From Sphingobacterium alimentarium (GTDB taxonomy: Bacteria; Bacteroidota; Bacteroidia; Sphingobacteriales; Sphingobacteriaceae): DNA of 52,072 nt. A program made the translations under genes and the position numbers. Positions within the stretch are counted from its first letter, which is position 1, and each line of letters begins with the position of its first letter. Below are positions 19,169 to 27,307 of this stretch, one piece after another. Location: NCBI RefSeq assembly GCF_004342685.1, contig NZ_SMBZ01000023.1, positions 1 to 52,072 on the forward strand, read 5' to 3'. The notes beneath the pieces are model-generated. The model worked only from the letters and a program-made list of their open reading frames with translations, made no database searches and had not been told where the DNA came from.

Positions 19169-19834
19169 TTATTTTGCAAACATACCTGCTAGTGAATCCA
19201 AGATAGATCCTTTTTTGCCACTGTCATTATTCTGATTAAAGAATTCTCCTGCCAAATCTGCAAGTCCTCCCATATTACCACCTTGCGTAGCATTTTGATT
19301 TCCGCCACCAAGTACACTGCTTAAAATTGAACCTAAGATTCCACCTCCTTCTGATGAATTGGAGGCTGCGCCACCACCAAGTACGCTGCCGAGCAAATCT
19401 CCAATACCACCACTCGATGATGTTTGTTGTTTTTGCTTACCTAAGTATCCCATCACGATCGGTGCAAGAATAGCCAGAACACCACCAATTTTATCGGAAG
19501 AAAGTCCTGTCTTTGCAGCCAAGCTCTCTTTAACTACATCTGTGTTTCGGCCAAACATGTGATTGACAATCTTGTTGTCATCATCCGATGGGCCTTGACC
19601 AAAAAAGTCACCTATTTGATCAAGAATACCGCCATTGTGTTTTTCTAAGGCATTATTAATGCTTGCTTCTTTTTCAGCACTTTTTTTAGAATTATAATTT
19701 AATGCAGCAATCATTAATGGTACTGCTGCTGCAACTACCCATTTTGCTTTACTTTCGTCAATATTAAGTACTTTCGCTACACCAGCGATAGCTTTGGAGC
19801 CAATACCTCCACTTATGAGATCAGTTATATTCAT
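19169..19834 (-). CDS. DUF937 domain protein
   Basis: A 221-residue protein matching the DUF937 pattern. The N-terminal half is helical and Ala-rich (SKAIAGVAKVLNIDESKAKW, VAAAVPLMIAALNYNSKKS, then MFGRNTDVVKESLAAKTGLS). The C-terminal half is Gly/Ser/Asn-rich low complexity with GGILGSILSSVLGGG repeats. No signal peptide or clear membrane span is seen, apart from moderately hydrophobic helices. The function of the family is unknown. It is a single gene, convergent with the sugar operon and divergent from the DUF2891 gene. Confidence 0.85.
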   Translation of the reverse strand: MNITDLISGGIGSKAIAGVAKVLNIDESKAKWVVAAAVPLMIAALNYNSKKSAEKEASINNALEKHNGGILDQIGDFFGQGPSDDDNKIVNHMFGRNTDVVKESLAAKTGLSSDKIGGVLAILAPIVMGYLGKQKQQTSSSGGIGDLLGSVLGGGAASNSSEGGGILGSILSSVLGGGNQNATQGGNMGGLADLAGEFFNQNNDSGKKGSILDSLAGMFAK

Positions 19835-19899
19835 TCCTTTTTAGTTTATTGAATTGTTTTTACTTTTAATGTTATTATTTAACAACATAAATCTAACAA

Positions 19900-21018
19900 A
19901 TGAATTTTAAACTTGTTTCTTCAACTATACTCATCTTTGCGATTTCTTTTTCTGCTTGTAGTGATAAAGTGGCAAATGATAAATCAAAGGAGGAAAGTAC
20001 TACTTCGGTAGCACATCTCACACTTTCTGAAGCTCAAGCTGCGCAAATTTTTAGTCTACCCATACATTGTCTCGAAGTGGAATATCCGAATAAATTGGGG
20101 CAGGTGCTGGGTTCGGACCAAGATTTGAAATCGCCCAAATTCCTTCGTCCCATATTTTATGGTTGCTTTGATTGGCATTCTTCCGTGCACGGCTATTTGT
20201 CGATTGTCGAATTGATGCAAAAATATCCAAAATTGGATGCGGATAATAAAGTGCGGGAAATTTTGAGCAAGCATATATCCCCTGAAAATGTTGCCATTGA
20301 AATGGCTTTTTTTCAAGATGAAAATAATAAAAGTTTTGAACGGACCTATGGCTGGGCTTGGTTGTTTAAATTGCAGGAAAGCTTGGCAAAATGGAATGAC
20401 GATAACGCAAAACGCTGGAAATCCAATTTACAACCATTAGCAGATCTACTCGTGCAGCGATATAAAGAGTATTTGCCAAAGCTGGTGTATCCAATTCGTA
20501 CAGGACAACATGATAATTCCGCCTTCGGTCTTTCACTCTCCTTAGACTATGCGCGCGCAGTAGGGGATGTCGACTTTGAACAGGCCATCATCGAACATGG
20601 CAAGCGTCTATTCCAAAATGATGTGAATTGTGATTTAGCCTACGAACCGAGCGGATATGATTTTCTATCTCCCTGTCTCGAAGAAGCTTACTTGATGTCC
20701 AAAATTCTGGATGAAAATGCTTATTCTGCATGGCTTAAGAAGTTTATGCCTGGATTATTTCAAAAAGATTTTGAGCTCACCCCAGCGATTGTTAAAGATC
20801 GTTCTGATGGTAAGTTGGTTCACTTGGACGGCCTGAATTATAGCCGTGCCGCTTGTCTGTATGGGATCAGTGCAAAGATTTCAACGTTATCGCATTTGAA
20901 AAAAGTAGCGAACGAGCACATAGCATTTTCATTGCCAAATCTCTCCGCGCAGGATGATTATATGGGTTCACATTGGTTGGGCACTTTTGCCTTGTATGCT
21001 TTGGCGCATGCACATTAG
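19900..21018 (+). CDS. DUF2891 family lipoprotein
   Basis: A 372-residue protein with a lipoprotein signal peptide (ILIFAISFSAC, Cys about residue 20), then a DUF2891 domain. Family-type features are FYGCFDWHSSVHGYLSIVEL, RTYGWAWLFKLQESL, GQHDNSAFGLSLSLDYARAV and GYDFLSPCLEEAYLM. The many Trp, His and acidic residues in an all-helical layout resemble an alpha/alpha-barrel, as in some glycan-acting enzymes, but no activity is known for the family. It stands alone, with a strong terminator after it. Confidence 0.87.
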   Translation: MNFKLVSSTILIFAISFSACSDKVANDKSKEESTTSVAHLTLSEAQAAQIFSLPIHCLEVEYPNKLGQVLGSDQDLKSPKFLRPIFYGCFDWHSSVHGYLSIVELMQKYPKLDADNKVREILSKHISPENVAIEMAFFQDENNKSFERTYGWAWLFKLQESLAKWNDDNAKRWKSNLQPLADLLVQRYKEYLPKLVYPIRTGQHDNSAFGLSLSLDYARAVGDVDFEQAIIEHGKRLFQNDVNCDLAYEPSGYDFLSPCLEEAYLMSKILDENAYSAWLKKFMPGLFQKDFELTPAIVKDRSDGKLVHLDGLNYSRAACLYGISAKISTLSHLKKVANEHIAFSLPNLSAQDDYMGSHWLGTFALYALAHAH

Positions 21019-21042
21019 TCTTCATTCGACATAGTAATTATT

Positions 21043-21070
21043 AAGGGAAACACTGCTGTTTCCCTTTTTT
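21043..21070 (+). terminator. Terminator of the DUF2891 gene
   Basis: Perfect 10-bp stem AAGGGAAACA / TGTTTCCCTT, loop CTGC, followed by a T-run. Confidence 0.88.
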
Positions 21071-21112
21071 TATCATCTTCTGGCAAAAGATTTAAAATTA
21101 TTGTAGTAAAAT

Positions 21113-21379
21113 TTAATAAGCTAATGGGATAAGTGCATTGTCCTCCAATCGAACGGGCACTGCTTGTACAGTTGTAAAACCATCTTCTTTCGTGATTATA
21201 CGGGATAAGTCAATGCCTTTGCGCGAGAAGGCGGTTATTATAGCTGTGCGAAACATTGCTTTGGTAGAACCCCAGCCTTGACCTTTTACAGTTTCGTTGT
21301 TGAGCTGTATGAGTTCTTCAATGGAATAATTACTGAATTTTTCCAGTAAATGTGGATACAGATGGATTGTGTTTGACAT
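21113..21379 (-). CDS. Small conserved-looking hypothetical protein (88 aa)
   Basis: I do not recognise this family. The 88-residue protein is soluble and mixed in charge. It contains FSNYSIEELIQLNNETVKGQ and GWGSTKAMFRTAIITAFSRK, suggesting a small helical fold followed by strands (TTVQAVPVRLEDNALIPLAY). The composition and codon use look like a real gene. It has its own 234-bp upstream region shared with the gene at 21614, which holds a structured element. Confidence 0.6.
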   Translation of the reverse strand: MSNTIHLYPHLLEKFSNYSIEELIQLNNETVKGQGWGSTKAMFRTAIITAFSRKGIDLSRIITKEDGFTTVQAVPVRLEDNALIPLAY

Positions 21380-21484
21380 ACAATTTAAAAATTTAAAGGG
21401 TTAAACCATAAATTGTATCCAGAAATTTTTGGGAAATAAGCGTTGATTAAGACGTTTATTTTGGTGTTGACCCCGTATTATTTT

Positions 21485-21536
21485 ACCACCGCGGTGACTC
21501 CACTCGGTTGGTATTGCTTAAGCAATTCTGAATACC
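21485..21536. other. Potential structured RNA with two competing hairpins
   Basis: One hairpin joins ACCACCG (21485-21491) to CGGTTGGT (21105-equivalent positions 21505-21512), with an inner GTG/CAC stem. A second joins GGTATT (21510-21515) to AATACC (21531-21536), with an alternative inner palindrome ATTGC-TTAA-GCAAT. The two share bases 21510-21512, so they exclude each other. The element lies between two divergent genes and may be in either leader. Confidence 0.35.
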
Positions 21537-21613
21537 CTACAAATGTAGTAGACTTTATTTGTTTTGCAAAATATTTTTTTAAAATTATAATTTAACAGAA
21601 AATTATGTAATAC

Positions 21614-22285
21614 ATGGTTAAATATGTAATTGGTTATTTACTGTTAGTTTTATCATTAAACAGTTTAGCTCAAGAGGTAAAAGAAATTAAATATGATAAA
21701 GAATACGAAATCAATCCTGAACCAAATAAAGGGATTGATCATTTTAAGAAATATCTAGAGAAAGAAGTCGATATTCCATTGAGTTTAATTGCTCGTCTAA
21801 AAGAAGGAAGTGTTTTATTTTCTATTAACTTATCTCAATTAGGACAACTAAATGCCGTTCATTTTGAAAATTTTCTTAGTGACGAAATACTAAAAGAAAA
21901 TATCAATAAAGTTATACATAAGTATTTTGAAAGTGATGTCTGGAAATCAGCTGTTTTAAACGGTGATTCGCAATCTAGTTTAATTCATATTGTATTAGCT
22001 ATTAGACCAAAGCCCAAAACAGGCTATTATAGAACTAGTGTAATGGTTCAGGTTGTAGATAAACCGTCTGATATTTGGTTTGTAGAAGGAAAGCCTCCTG
22101 TAATGTTAAAATCATTGATTAAGAAACTTACGAGAAGTATTCCTGAATTTGAAACACAAACTACATTAATTTATGAAATAGATGAGTCAGGCAATCTTTT
22201 GAGATTCGATGCTGAAACGGATAGTCGATATGCTGTTTTATTATCCGAAAAAATCAATGATAAATTAAAAGGAAAGAAATGGTGA
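21614..22285 (+). CDS. Exported protein with TonB-C-like repeats, unknown role
   Basis: A 223-residue protein with a signal peptide (YVIGYLLLVLSLNSLAQ). Residues about 40-110 read like a TonB C-terminal domain (GIDHFKKYLEKEVDIPLSLI, EGSVLFSINLSQLGQLNAV, then a helix). Residues about 140-223 show a weaker second copy (PPVMLKSLIKKLTRS, TLIYEIDESGNLLRFD). It lacks the N-terminal membrane helix and Pro-rich linker of a true TonB, so energy transfer is unlikely. Similar periplasmic TonB-C-like proteins are common in Bacteroidetes without known function. Slightly AT-richer than its neighbours. Confidence 0.55.
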   Translation: MVKYVIGYLLLVLSLNSLAQEVKEIKYDKEYEINPEPNKGIDHFKKYLEKEVDIPLSLIARLKEGSVLFSINLSQLGQLNAVHFENFLSDEILKENINKVIHKYFESDVWKSAVLNGDSQSSLIHIVLAIRPKPKTGYYRTSVMVQVVDKPSDIWFVEGKPPVMLKSLIKKLTRSIPEFETQTTLIYEIDESGNLLRFDAETDSRYAVLLSEKINDKLKGKKW

Positions 22286-22399
22286 GCTGCCAAAATAAAA
22301 AAGAAAAAACTAAAAACCACCAATATTGTAACGATTACTAATTATCCAATTGTAAAACCTTTTCATCCATTAGTGAAATAAAGTATTTTTCAAAAATGA

Positions 22400-22424
22400 A
22401 TTTTGACACCTTTTCTGTCAAAAT
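22400..22424. promoter_or_regulatory. Inverted repeat upstream of htpG, probable regulator site
   Basis: Arms ATTTTGACA (22400-22408) and TGTCAAAAT (22416-22424) match exactly around a 7-base spacer. They lie 17 bases upstream of a sigma-54-like site, the usual side for an activator. Confidence 0.6.
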
Positions 22425-22440
22425 GTCCTAATCTAACCTT

Positions 22441-22457
22441 TTGGAACGTGCCTTGAT
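22441..22457 (+). promoter_or_regulatory. Sigma-54-like promoter of htpG
   Basis: TTGGAACG, four bases, TTGAT. The GG and GA dinucleotides have the spacing of the -24/-12 elements (consensus TTGGCACG-N4-TTGC), with two mismatches, one of which changes the -12 GC to GA. The start would be about 30 bases before the htpG ATG. Confidence 0.45.
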
Positions 22458-22498
22458 AATTCTTTCTTGTAAAATTTAAACTTGAAAAAAATAAATAT

Positions 22499-24388
22499 AT
22501 GAGCACAGAAAAAGGTACTATTTCGATTCATACCGAGAATATCTTTCCGGTTATCAAAAAATTCCTTTACTCAGATAATGAGATTTTCTTACGTGAGTTA
22601 GTTTCCAATGCAGTCGATGCATCGCAAAAAATCAAACGCTTATCGTCGTTAGGTCAATTTAACGGTGAGGTAGGCGAGTTGATCGTTGATGTGAGATTTG
22701 ACGAAGAAGCAAAGACCATCACCATTTCGGATAATGGTATTGGTATGACTGCGGATGAAATCAAAAAATATATCAACCAGATTGCCTTCTCCGGTGCAAC
22801 CGAATTTATGGAGAAATTCAAGGAGGCTAACGATGCGAATGAAATCATCGGTCGCTTTGGATTAGGTTTCTACTCGGCATTCATGGTAGCAGACAAGGTA
22901 GAAATAGACTCTTTGTCGTATCAAGATGGTGCAGAGGCGGCACATTGGGTGTGTGATGGAAGTACATCTTACGAAATTTCGACAGGAACGCGTACGACTC
23001 GTGGTACAGATGTCATCTTGCACATCAATGAAGATTCTAAAGAGTTTTTAAGCCAATTCAGATTACAAGAAATATTAGATAAATATGCTAAATTCTTACC
23101 AGTAAAAGTTCGTTTCGGTACAAAGTCTTCTTCTGAGCCAGATGGTGAAGATGAAGAAGGTAAACCAAAATACAAATCTGTAGAAGTTGATAACATTATC
23201 AACAACACCAATCCAGCATGGACAAAAGCGCCTTCGGAATTGACGGATGAAGATTACTTGGCTTTCTACCGTGAATTGTACCCAAATACTTTTGATGAAC
23301 CTTTATTCTGGATTCACCTGAATGTAGACTACCCATTCAATTTGACAGGTATTCTATATTTCCCAAAAATCAAAAATGAATTAGAAATCCAGCGTAATAA
23401 GATCAAATTGTACTCCCGTCAAGTATTTATCACGGACGAGGTGAAAGATATTGTACCTGAATATTTGATGTTATTGCATGGTGTGATCGATTCTCCAGAC
23501 ATTCCATTGAATGTTTCGCGTTCATTCTTGCAAGCCGACGGCAACGTGAAGAAAATCAGTAACTACATTACGAAGAAAGTTGCTGACAAGTTGCAAGAGA
23601 TATTTAAAACTGATCGCAAGGGTTTTGAAGAGAAATGGAACGATATCGGTTTGTTCATCAAATATGGTATGCTGAGCGAAGAAAAATTTGCCGAGAAAGC
23701 AAATGAATTCTGCTTGTTAAAGAATACTGAAGGAGAAAACTATACCATCAAAGAATATTACGAGAAGGTAAAAGATATCCAAGCAGACAAATATGGTAAT
23801 ATTGTCTATCTATACACTTCGGATGCAGCGCAGCAAGACGGATTTATCTCGAATGCAAAGGCAAAAGGTTATGAAGTATTAGTGTTGGATGGTCCGTTGG
23901 ATACGCATTTCACTTCTTACCTAGAGCAAAAAGGAGGAGAGAAGGTACAATTGAAGCGTGTGGATTCGGATGTGGTGGATAAGTTGATTCAAAAAGATGA
24001 GAAAATAGAATTGACGCTCTCCGAAGAGGAAAGCAAAAAGGCTACTGACTTGTTTACTAAGGCAATCAGCCGTACAGATATGAACGTGAATGTAGAAGCA
24101 TTGGCTGCAGATGAATTGCCTGTATCGGTGACTCTGGATGAATTTATGCGTCGTATGAAGGATATGGCTAAGACTGGTGGGGGTATGGGTTTTTACGGCA
24201 ACTTACCTGACAATTACAAAGTAACCGTGAATGGTAATCATCCGCTGGTAAAACGCATCATCGAAAGTTCTGAAGAAGAAGGTGAAAAACTAGCAAAACA
24301 AGCTTTTGATTTGGCTTTATTATCGCGTGGATTGTTGACAGGAGCGGATTTGACCTCTTTTGTGAAGCGTAGCGTGGAGATGATTTAA
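22499..24388 (+). CDS. htpG: Molecular chaperone HtpG (bacterial Hsp90)
   Basis: A cytosolic ATP-driven chaperone dimer. The 629-residue length matches HtpG. The N-terminal GHKL ATPase domain has NEIFLRELVSNAVDASQKIK (Asn/Asp of ATP contact), ISDNGIGMT, and FGLGFYSAFMVAD. The middle domain carries LNVSRSFLQADGNVKKI, including the catalytic Arg loop. The C-terminal domain is the dimer part. A charged insertion, SSSEPDGEDEEGKPKYK, follows the N-domain. The leader has an inverted repeat and a sigma-54-like site, suggesting stress-induced control. It is followed by a strong terminator and a tRNA-His. Confidence 0.98.
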   Translation: MSTEKGTISIHTENIFPVIKKFLYSDNEIFLRELVSNAVDASQKIKRLSSLGQFNGEVGELIVDVRFDEEAKTITISDNGIGMTADEIKKYINQIAFSGATEFMEKFKEANDANEIIGRFGLGFYSAFMVADKVEIDSLSYQDGAEAAHWVCDGSTSYEISTGTRTTRGTDVILHINEDSKEFLSQFRLQEILDKYAKFLPVKVRFGTKSSSEPDGEDEEGKPKYKSVEVDNIINNTNPAWTKAPSELTDEDYLAFYRELYPNTFDEPLFWIHLNVDYPFNLTGILYFPKIKNELEIQRNKIKLYSRQVFITDEVKDIVPEYLMLLHGVIDSPDIPLNVSRSFLQADGNVKKISNYITKKVADKLQEIFKTDRKGFEEKWNDIGLFIKYGMLSEEKFAEKANEFCLLKNTEGENYTIKEYYEKVKDIQADKYGNIVYLYTSDAAQQDGFISNAKAKGYEVLVLDGPLDTHFTSYLEQKGGEKVQLKRVDSDVVDKLIQKDEKIELTLSEEESKKATDLFTKAISRTDMNVNVEALAADELPVSVTLDEFMRRMKDMAKTGGGMGFYGNLPDNYKVTVNGNHPLVKRIIESSEEEGEKLAKQAFDLALLSRGLLTGADLTSFVKRSVEMI

Positions 24389-24411
24389 TAATATTATAAA
24401 AATAATTACCT

Positions 24412-24447
24412 AATCCTCATTGTGTTATTTCACAATGAGGATTTTTT
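24412..24447 (+). terminator. Terminator of htpG
   Basis: A 13-bp perfect stem AATCCTCATTGTG / CACAATGAGGATT with loop TTATTT and a T-run. Confidence 0.9.
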
Positions 24448-24458
24448 GTTTCGAAATA

Positions 24459-24490
24459 TTTGCATGGAATAGGGTTTTATGCTACTTTTG
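24459..24490 (+). promoter_or_regulatory. Promoter of tRNA-His copy 1
   Basis: TTTG at 24459-24462, 20-base spacer, TACTTTTG at 24483-24490. This is a full match to the Bacteroidetes -33/-7 pattern, 13 bases before the tRNA. Confidence 0.7.
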
Positions 24491-24503
24491 TATCACAATC
24501 ACG

Positions 24504-24577
24504 GTAGGTATAGCTCAGTTGGTTAGAGCATCGGTTTGTGGTACCGAGGGTCGTCGGTTCGAGCCCGATTACTTACC
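24504..24577 (+). tRNA. tRNA-His (GTG), copy 1
   Basis: 74-nt cloverleaf: acceptor GTAGGTA with TACTTAC (one G-U), D-arm AGCTCAGTTGGTTAGAGC, anticodon stem TCGGT/ACCGA around TTGTGGT (anticodon GTG). The genomic G at 24503 can be the extra G-1 needed by HisRS, facing C73. Has its own promoter and terminator. Confidence 0.95.
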
Positions 24578-24584
24578 CGCTTCT

Positions 24585-24616
24585 AAAGGCTTCACAGTAA
24601 TGTGAGGCTTTTTTAT
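24585..24616 (+). terminator. Terminator of tRNA-His copy 1
   Basis: Stem AAAGGCTTCACA / TGTGAGGCTTTT (two G-U pairs), loop GTAA, then a T-run. Confidence 0.75.
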
Positions 24617-24840
24617 TTTGTGATATCCCCTCATATCATATTTTAATTTTAACAACTGTAATTATACAATCCTTCGCGTTATTCAAATTAGCTTATGTGT
24701 CATCTTCTAAGTCACCCCATATATATAGAGGACATGAAATTTGGTAGGTCAAATTATGAATAAGCGTACCACAGTTAATAATATTGATTTTTTTTTCGAT
24801 TTGATAATAAGTTTCTTGTGTGAAAATGCATGATTTTATT

Positions 24841-24870
24841 TTTGAAGTTTTCACACATTTATTATCTTTG
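24841..24870 (+). promoter_or_regulatory. Promoter of tRNA-His copy 2
   Basis: TTTG at 24841-24844 and TATCTTTG at 24863-24870 with an 18-base spacer, 13 bases before the tRNA. Confidence 0.65.
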
Positions 24871-24883
24871 CAACACAAACACG

Positions 24884-24957
24884 GTAGGTATAGCTCAGTT
24901 GGTTAGAGCACTAGATTGTGGTTCTAGGGGTCGTGGGTTCGAGTCCCATTACTTACC
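24884..24957 (+). tRNA. tRNA-His (GTG), copy 2
   Basis: Same acceptor, D-arm and anticodon as copy 1. The anticodon stem is CTAGA/TCTAG and the T-stem GTGGG/CCCAT, so stems differ in sequence but keep pairing. G-1 is again encoded at 24883. It has a separate promoter and terminator about 300 bases after copy 1. Confidence 0.95.
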
Positions 24958-24965
24958 CAGAGGGT

Positions 24966-24997
24966 AAAAAAACTTCAAGAATTCTTGAAGTTTTTTT
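24966..24997. terminator. Terminator of tRNA-His copy 2
   Basis: A near-continuous palindrome of seven A, then CTTCAAG-AATT-CTTGAAG and seven T. Confidence 0.88.
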
Positions 24998-25101
24998 ACT
25001 TTATACACATTTTTTTTCTTAATTTAATATATATCGAATTTCATCCAAAGGAATTTGAGTTCACATCTATTTTTGGAAAATATTATTAATCTAATTATTA
25101 T

Positions 25102-26359
25102 ATGCCAGTAAATACTTCTTCTAAAAGAAAGGCTTATTGCTCACCTATTATTGAATTATAGACTTGTGGGGTAAAGAGTCAATTAGTAATTCTTCAGCGA
25201 CATTAACTTTCGGCCCACTTATTGAATCTTACAGTCTCGAGATTGAGAATTGGATTAAAGGATCTACCAGCAATGATGATTACGAATTTTAACTAGCCTA
25301 CAAATCTAAATTAACAGAGCAAGATGAGAGTATAAATGTTTTATTTCCCTCGCTTGCGATTGAAGTAACCAATAGTTTATCCGGAGATTTGAATACCAGC
25401 ACTACAGATCTTACTTCCGCTGGCGCGATTTCTTTTTCCTTTCTAATGTCTCCATTCCAATTGGAGCTTCAGGAGTATTCAAAGCTAATCTCTTGACAAA
25501 GGGTATAGCCTATGGCGGAGCCACGTGGGCTCCTGCAAATTAGTATTTGCATGATTATTCTGCAACGCATAGGTACAGATTCTATCCGCATAATAAGCAA
25601 ACTACTGATTACAGAACCTTCTTTTCTTTTGGTGGAATTGAGCCATTGAAATATTCGGGTGTTGGGGGTGTGAAAAGTAAGGTGGTCGATGCCTGTTCAT
25701 TTGTTTATCCAAGGATAGATGGAAAACTCCGAATCGCGCGGACTTCAGCAATATGGCCGGTTCGGATGGTGTAATTACAAATGTGCTACAATTTGTTGCT
25801 TGATATATTGACTATAGGGTATGACAATCAGCCTAATACCGAAGCTGTGCACAAACCTTATCCTGAAGCACACTTGTCGTATAAAACTTCGAGTGGCAGC
25901 TCGTGGAGCAACCTGGCTCTACCTATGAACAAGTATTTACCAGCAGTGAGTTTGGTGGGCATAACTAAGACACCTATTGACCCTTTATTATCCATTGATT
26001 TATTTAAGTTGACTCCGGGAGATCTTTCTTCAGTGACTGGTCTTAATCTCTTTAATTCCGTGCATCTATGGACGGGCGACGAATTAATCAACTTAGATTT
26101 ATTAGGATCAAACATTGTTAGTGTAGGATCCCAAAGTTATTTAGGGCTAATCAAAGAGGCAGCCATAATTGGGGAGCGAAGAAAAGCCGTAGTAACCTCC
26201 GATATTACTAATATTAGTGCATTAGGTGCTATCAAAGTGCTAAAAAGTAACTTTAAGAATATACGTTGTGTCCGTAATACGAATTGGAATCCCAATGCCG
26301 AAGGTATGACCCAAATCCCGTGTATAGTGAAGGGGATAAATATTTGCTTCAGCAATTAA
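25102..26359 (+). pseudogene. Decayed fimbrillin/FISUMP-like surface protein gene
   Basis: No frame is open for long, but pieces of one protein follow in order across the three frames. They are DLWGKESISNSSATLTFGPL (near 25160), VFKANLLTKGIAYGGATWAP then a stop, THRYRFYPHNK, ACSFVYP, WKTPNRADFSNMAGSDGVI after a frame change near 25722, LWTGDEL, and IRCVRN near the end. Fimbrillin-type lipoproteins of Bacteroidetes carry the same ordered blocks (WA-x-GNLY, CxxVYP-x-W-x-TP, WTGDE, RCVR). At least three frameshifts and several stops are present, and no intact signal peptide is seen. The gene is dead. It lies between tRNA-His and a MITE-like insertion. Confidence 0.7.
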
Positions 26360-26402
26360 TCAATCTGGGGATAGAGCTATAAAAAAAGGGGAAGCTTAAT
26401 GT

Positions 26403-26590
26403 GAGGGCACTGAAAAAGTCCTTTTCAAAAATTTGAGTATCAAAAAAAGGGAAAAAGCACATATTTAACCCATTGAGAATCTCTTATTTGAAGAGTTGTT
26501 GCTAAATGCATTCAAATAAACAAAGGATAAGGGCTTATGAGTATAAAAATTCATAAGCCCTTTTTTATTGGATAGTTTTTCAGTGCCCTC
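26403..26590. mobile_element. 188-bp MITE-like element with 15-bp terminal inverted repeats and 8-bp target duplication
   Basis: The left end GAGGGCACTGAAAAA (26403-26417) is the exact reverse complement of the right end (26576-26590). Both ends are flanked by the same 8 bases CTTAATGT (26395-26402 and 26591-26598). There is no transposase gene inside. It carries a strong plus-strand hairpin, AAGGGCTTATGA / TCATAAGCCCTT, with a T-run (26529-26566). I cannot name the parent IS family; an 8-bp duplication fits several. Confidence 0.8.
26529..26566 (+). terminator. Hairpin terminator carried by the MITE-like element
   Basis: Perfect 12-bp stem AAGGGCTTATGA / TCATAAGCCCTT with a 10-base loop and a T-run on the plus strand. 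Confidence 0.75.
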
Positions 26591-26612
26591 CTTAATGTTT
26601 CCCCTTTTATAT

Positions 26613-27173
26613 TTAGTTCAAATTAGGACTTCTCGGGAAGTTGGCGACGTGGGCATATTTGGGCCCCAGACTGATCAAAGCTTGCTTCCACAAATCTTCG
26701 CCATCCACAATAAAAGTCAATTCTGAATTATAGGTATTGTGTACTGCCCATGAATTTTGATTGATCTCATCGACCAATTGTCCATCTGCCCAGCCTGAAT
26801 AGCCTAAAAAGAATTTGATTTCATCAGTGGATAAGATGCCTTCATTGATCAGCATAATTGCCTTTTCAAAATCACCACCCCAATAAATATCTTTAGTGAT
26901 AGGAGATCCTTCTCCCAGTTTGTCAATAGCGCGATGCAAAAAGAAAATAGCATTATTCTGAACGGGGCCACCTATGTACAATGGAAAATCAACCATTTCG
27001 ATGTCGATGATATCAGTGATGAGTAATTGCGAACGTTGATTAAGAATCATTCCTACCGTTCCTTCCGAATTGTGTTCACATAATAAAACCACCGATCGCT
27101 CAAAGTTGGGATCTAACATAAAAGGTTCTGATAATAGTAGACTGCCTTGCTGCGGATTCTCTGCGTTAAACAT
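26613..27173 (-). CDS. YqgE/AlgH family protein
   Basis: A 186-residue protein of the conserved YqgE/AlgH (UPF0301) family. The opening GSLLLSEPFMLDPNFERSVV with CEHNSEGTVGMILNQ is diagnostic, and YIGGPVQ and FFLGYSGWADGQL are the next conserved blocks. The family name comes from a Pseudomonas alginate regulator, but the biochemical role is unknown. It is divergent from pdxH. Its stop lies 4 bases from the right arm of the terminator that has been split by the MITE-like element. Confidence 0.95.
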   Translation of the reverse strand: MFNAENPQQGSLLLSEPFMLDPNFERSVVLLCEHNSEGTVGMILNQRSQLLITDIIDIEMVDFPLYIGGPVQNNAIFFLHRAIDKLGEGSPITKDIYWGGDFEKAIMLINEGILSTDEIKFFLGYSGWADGQLVDEINQNSWAVHNTYNSELTFIVDGEDLWKQALISLGPKYAHVANFPRSPNLN

Positions 27174-27307
27174 ACGTGTAAATGTAAGATTATATTAAAT
27201 CTACTAAAAAATGATAGAAAAAGGAAAAAACCTGCTCTAAAAACGACCATTTAAGTCGATTTTTCATAGGGCTTTTAGTAAGTTTGTGTGGAGTTAACAT
27301 CGAATAA

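Larger units (their letters stand above)
26384..26608. terminator. yqgE/algH-side terminator split by an insertion
   Basis: Stem arms AAAAGGGGAA (26384-26393) and TTCCCCTTTT (26599-26608) are now 205 bases apart. Removing the inserted element and one target copy restores a hairpin with the 9-base loop GCTTAATGT and A/T runs on both sides. Confidence 0.65.
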
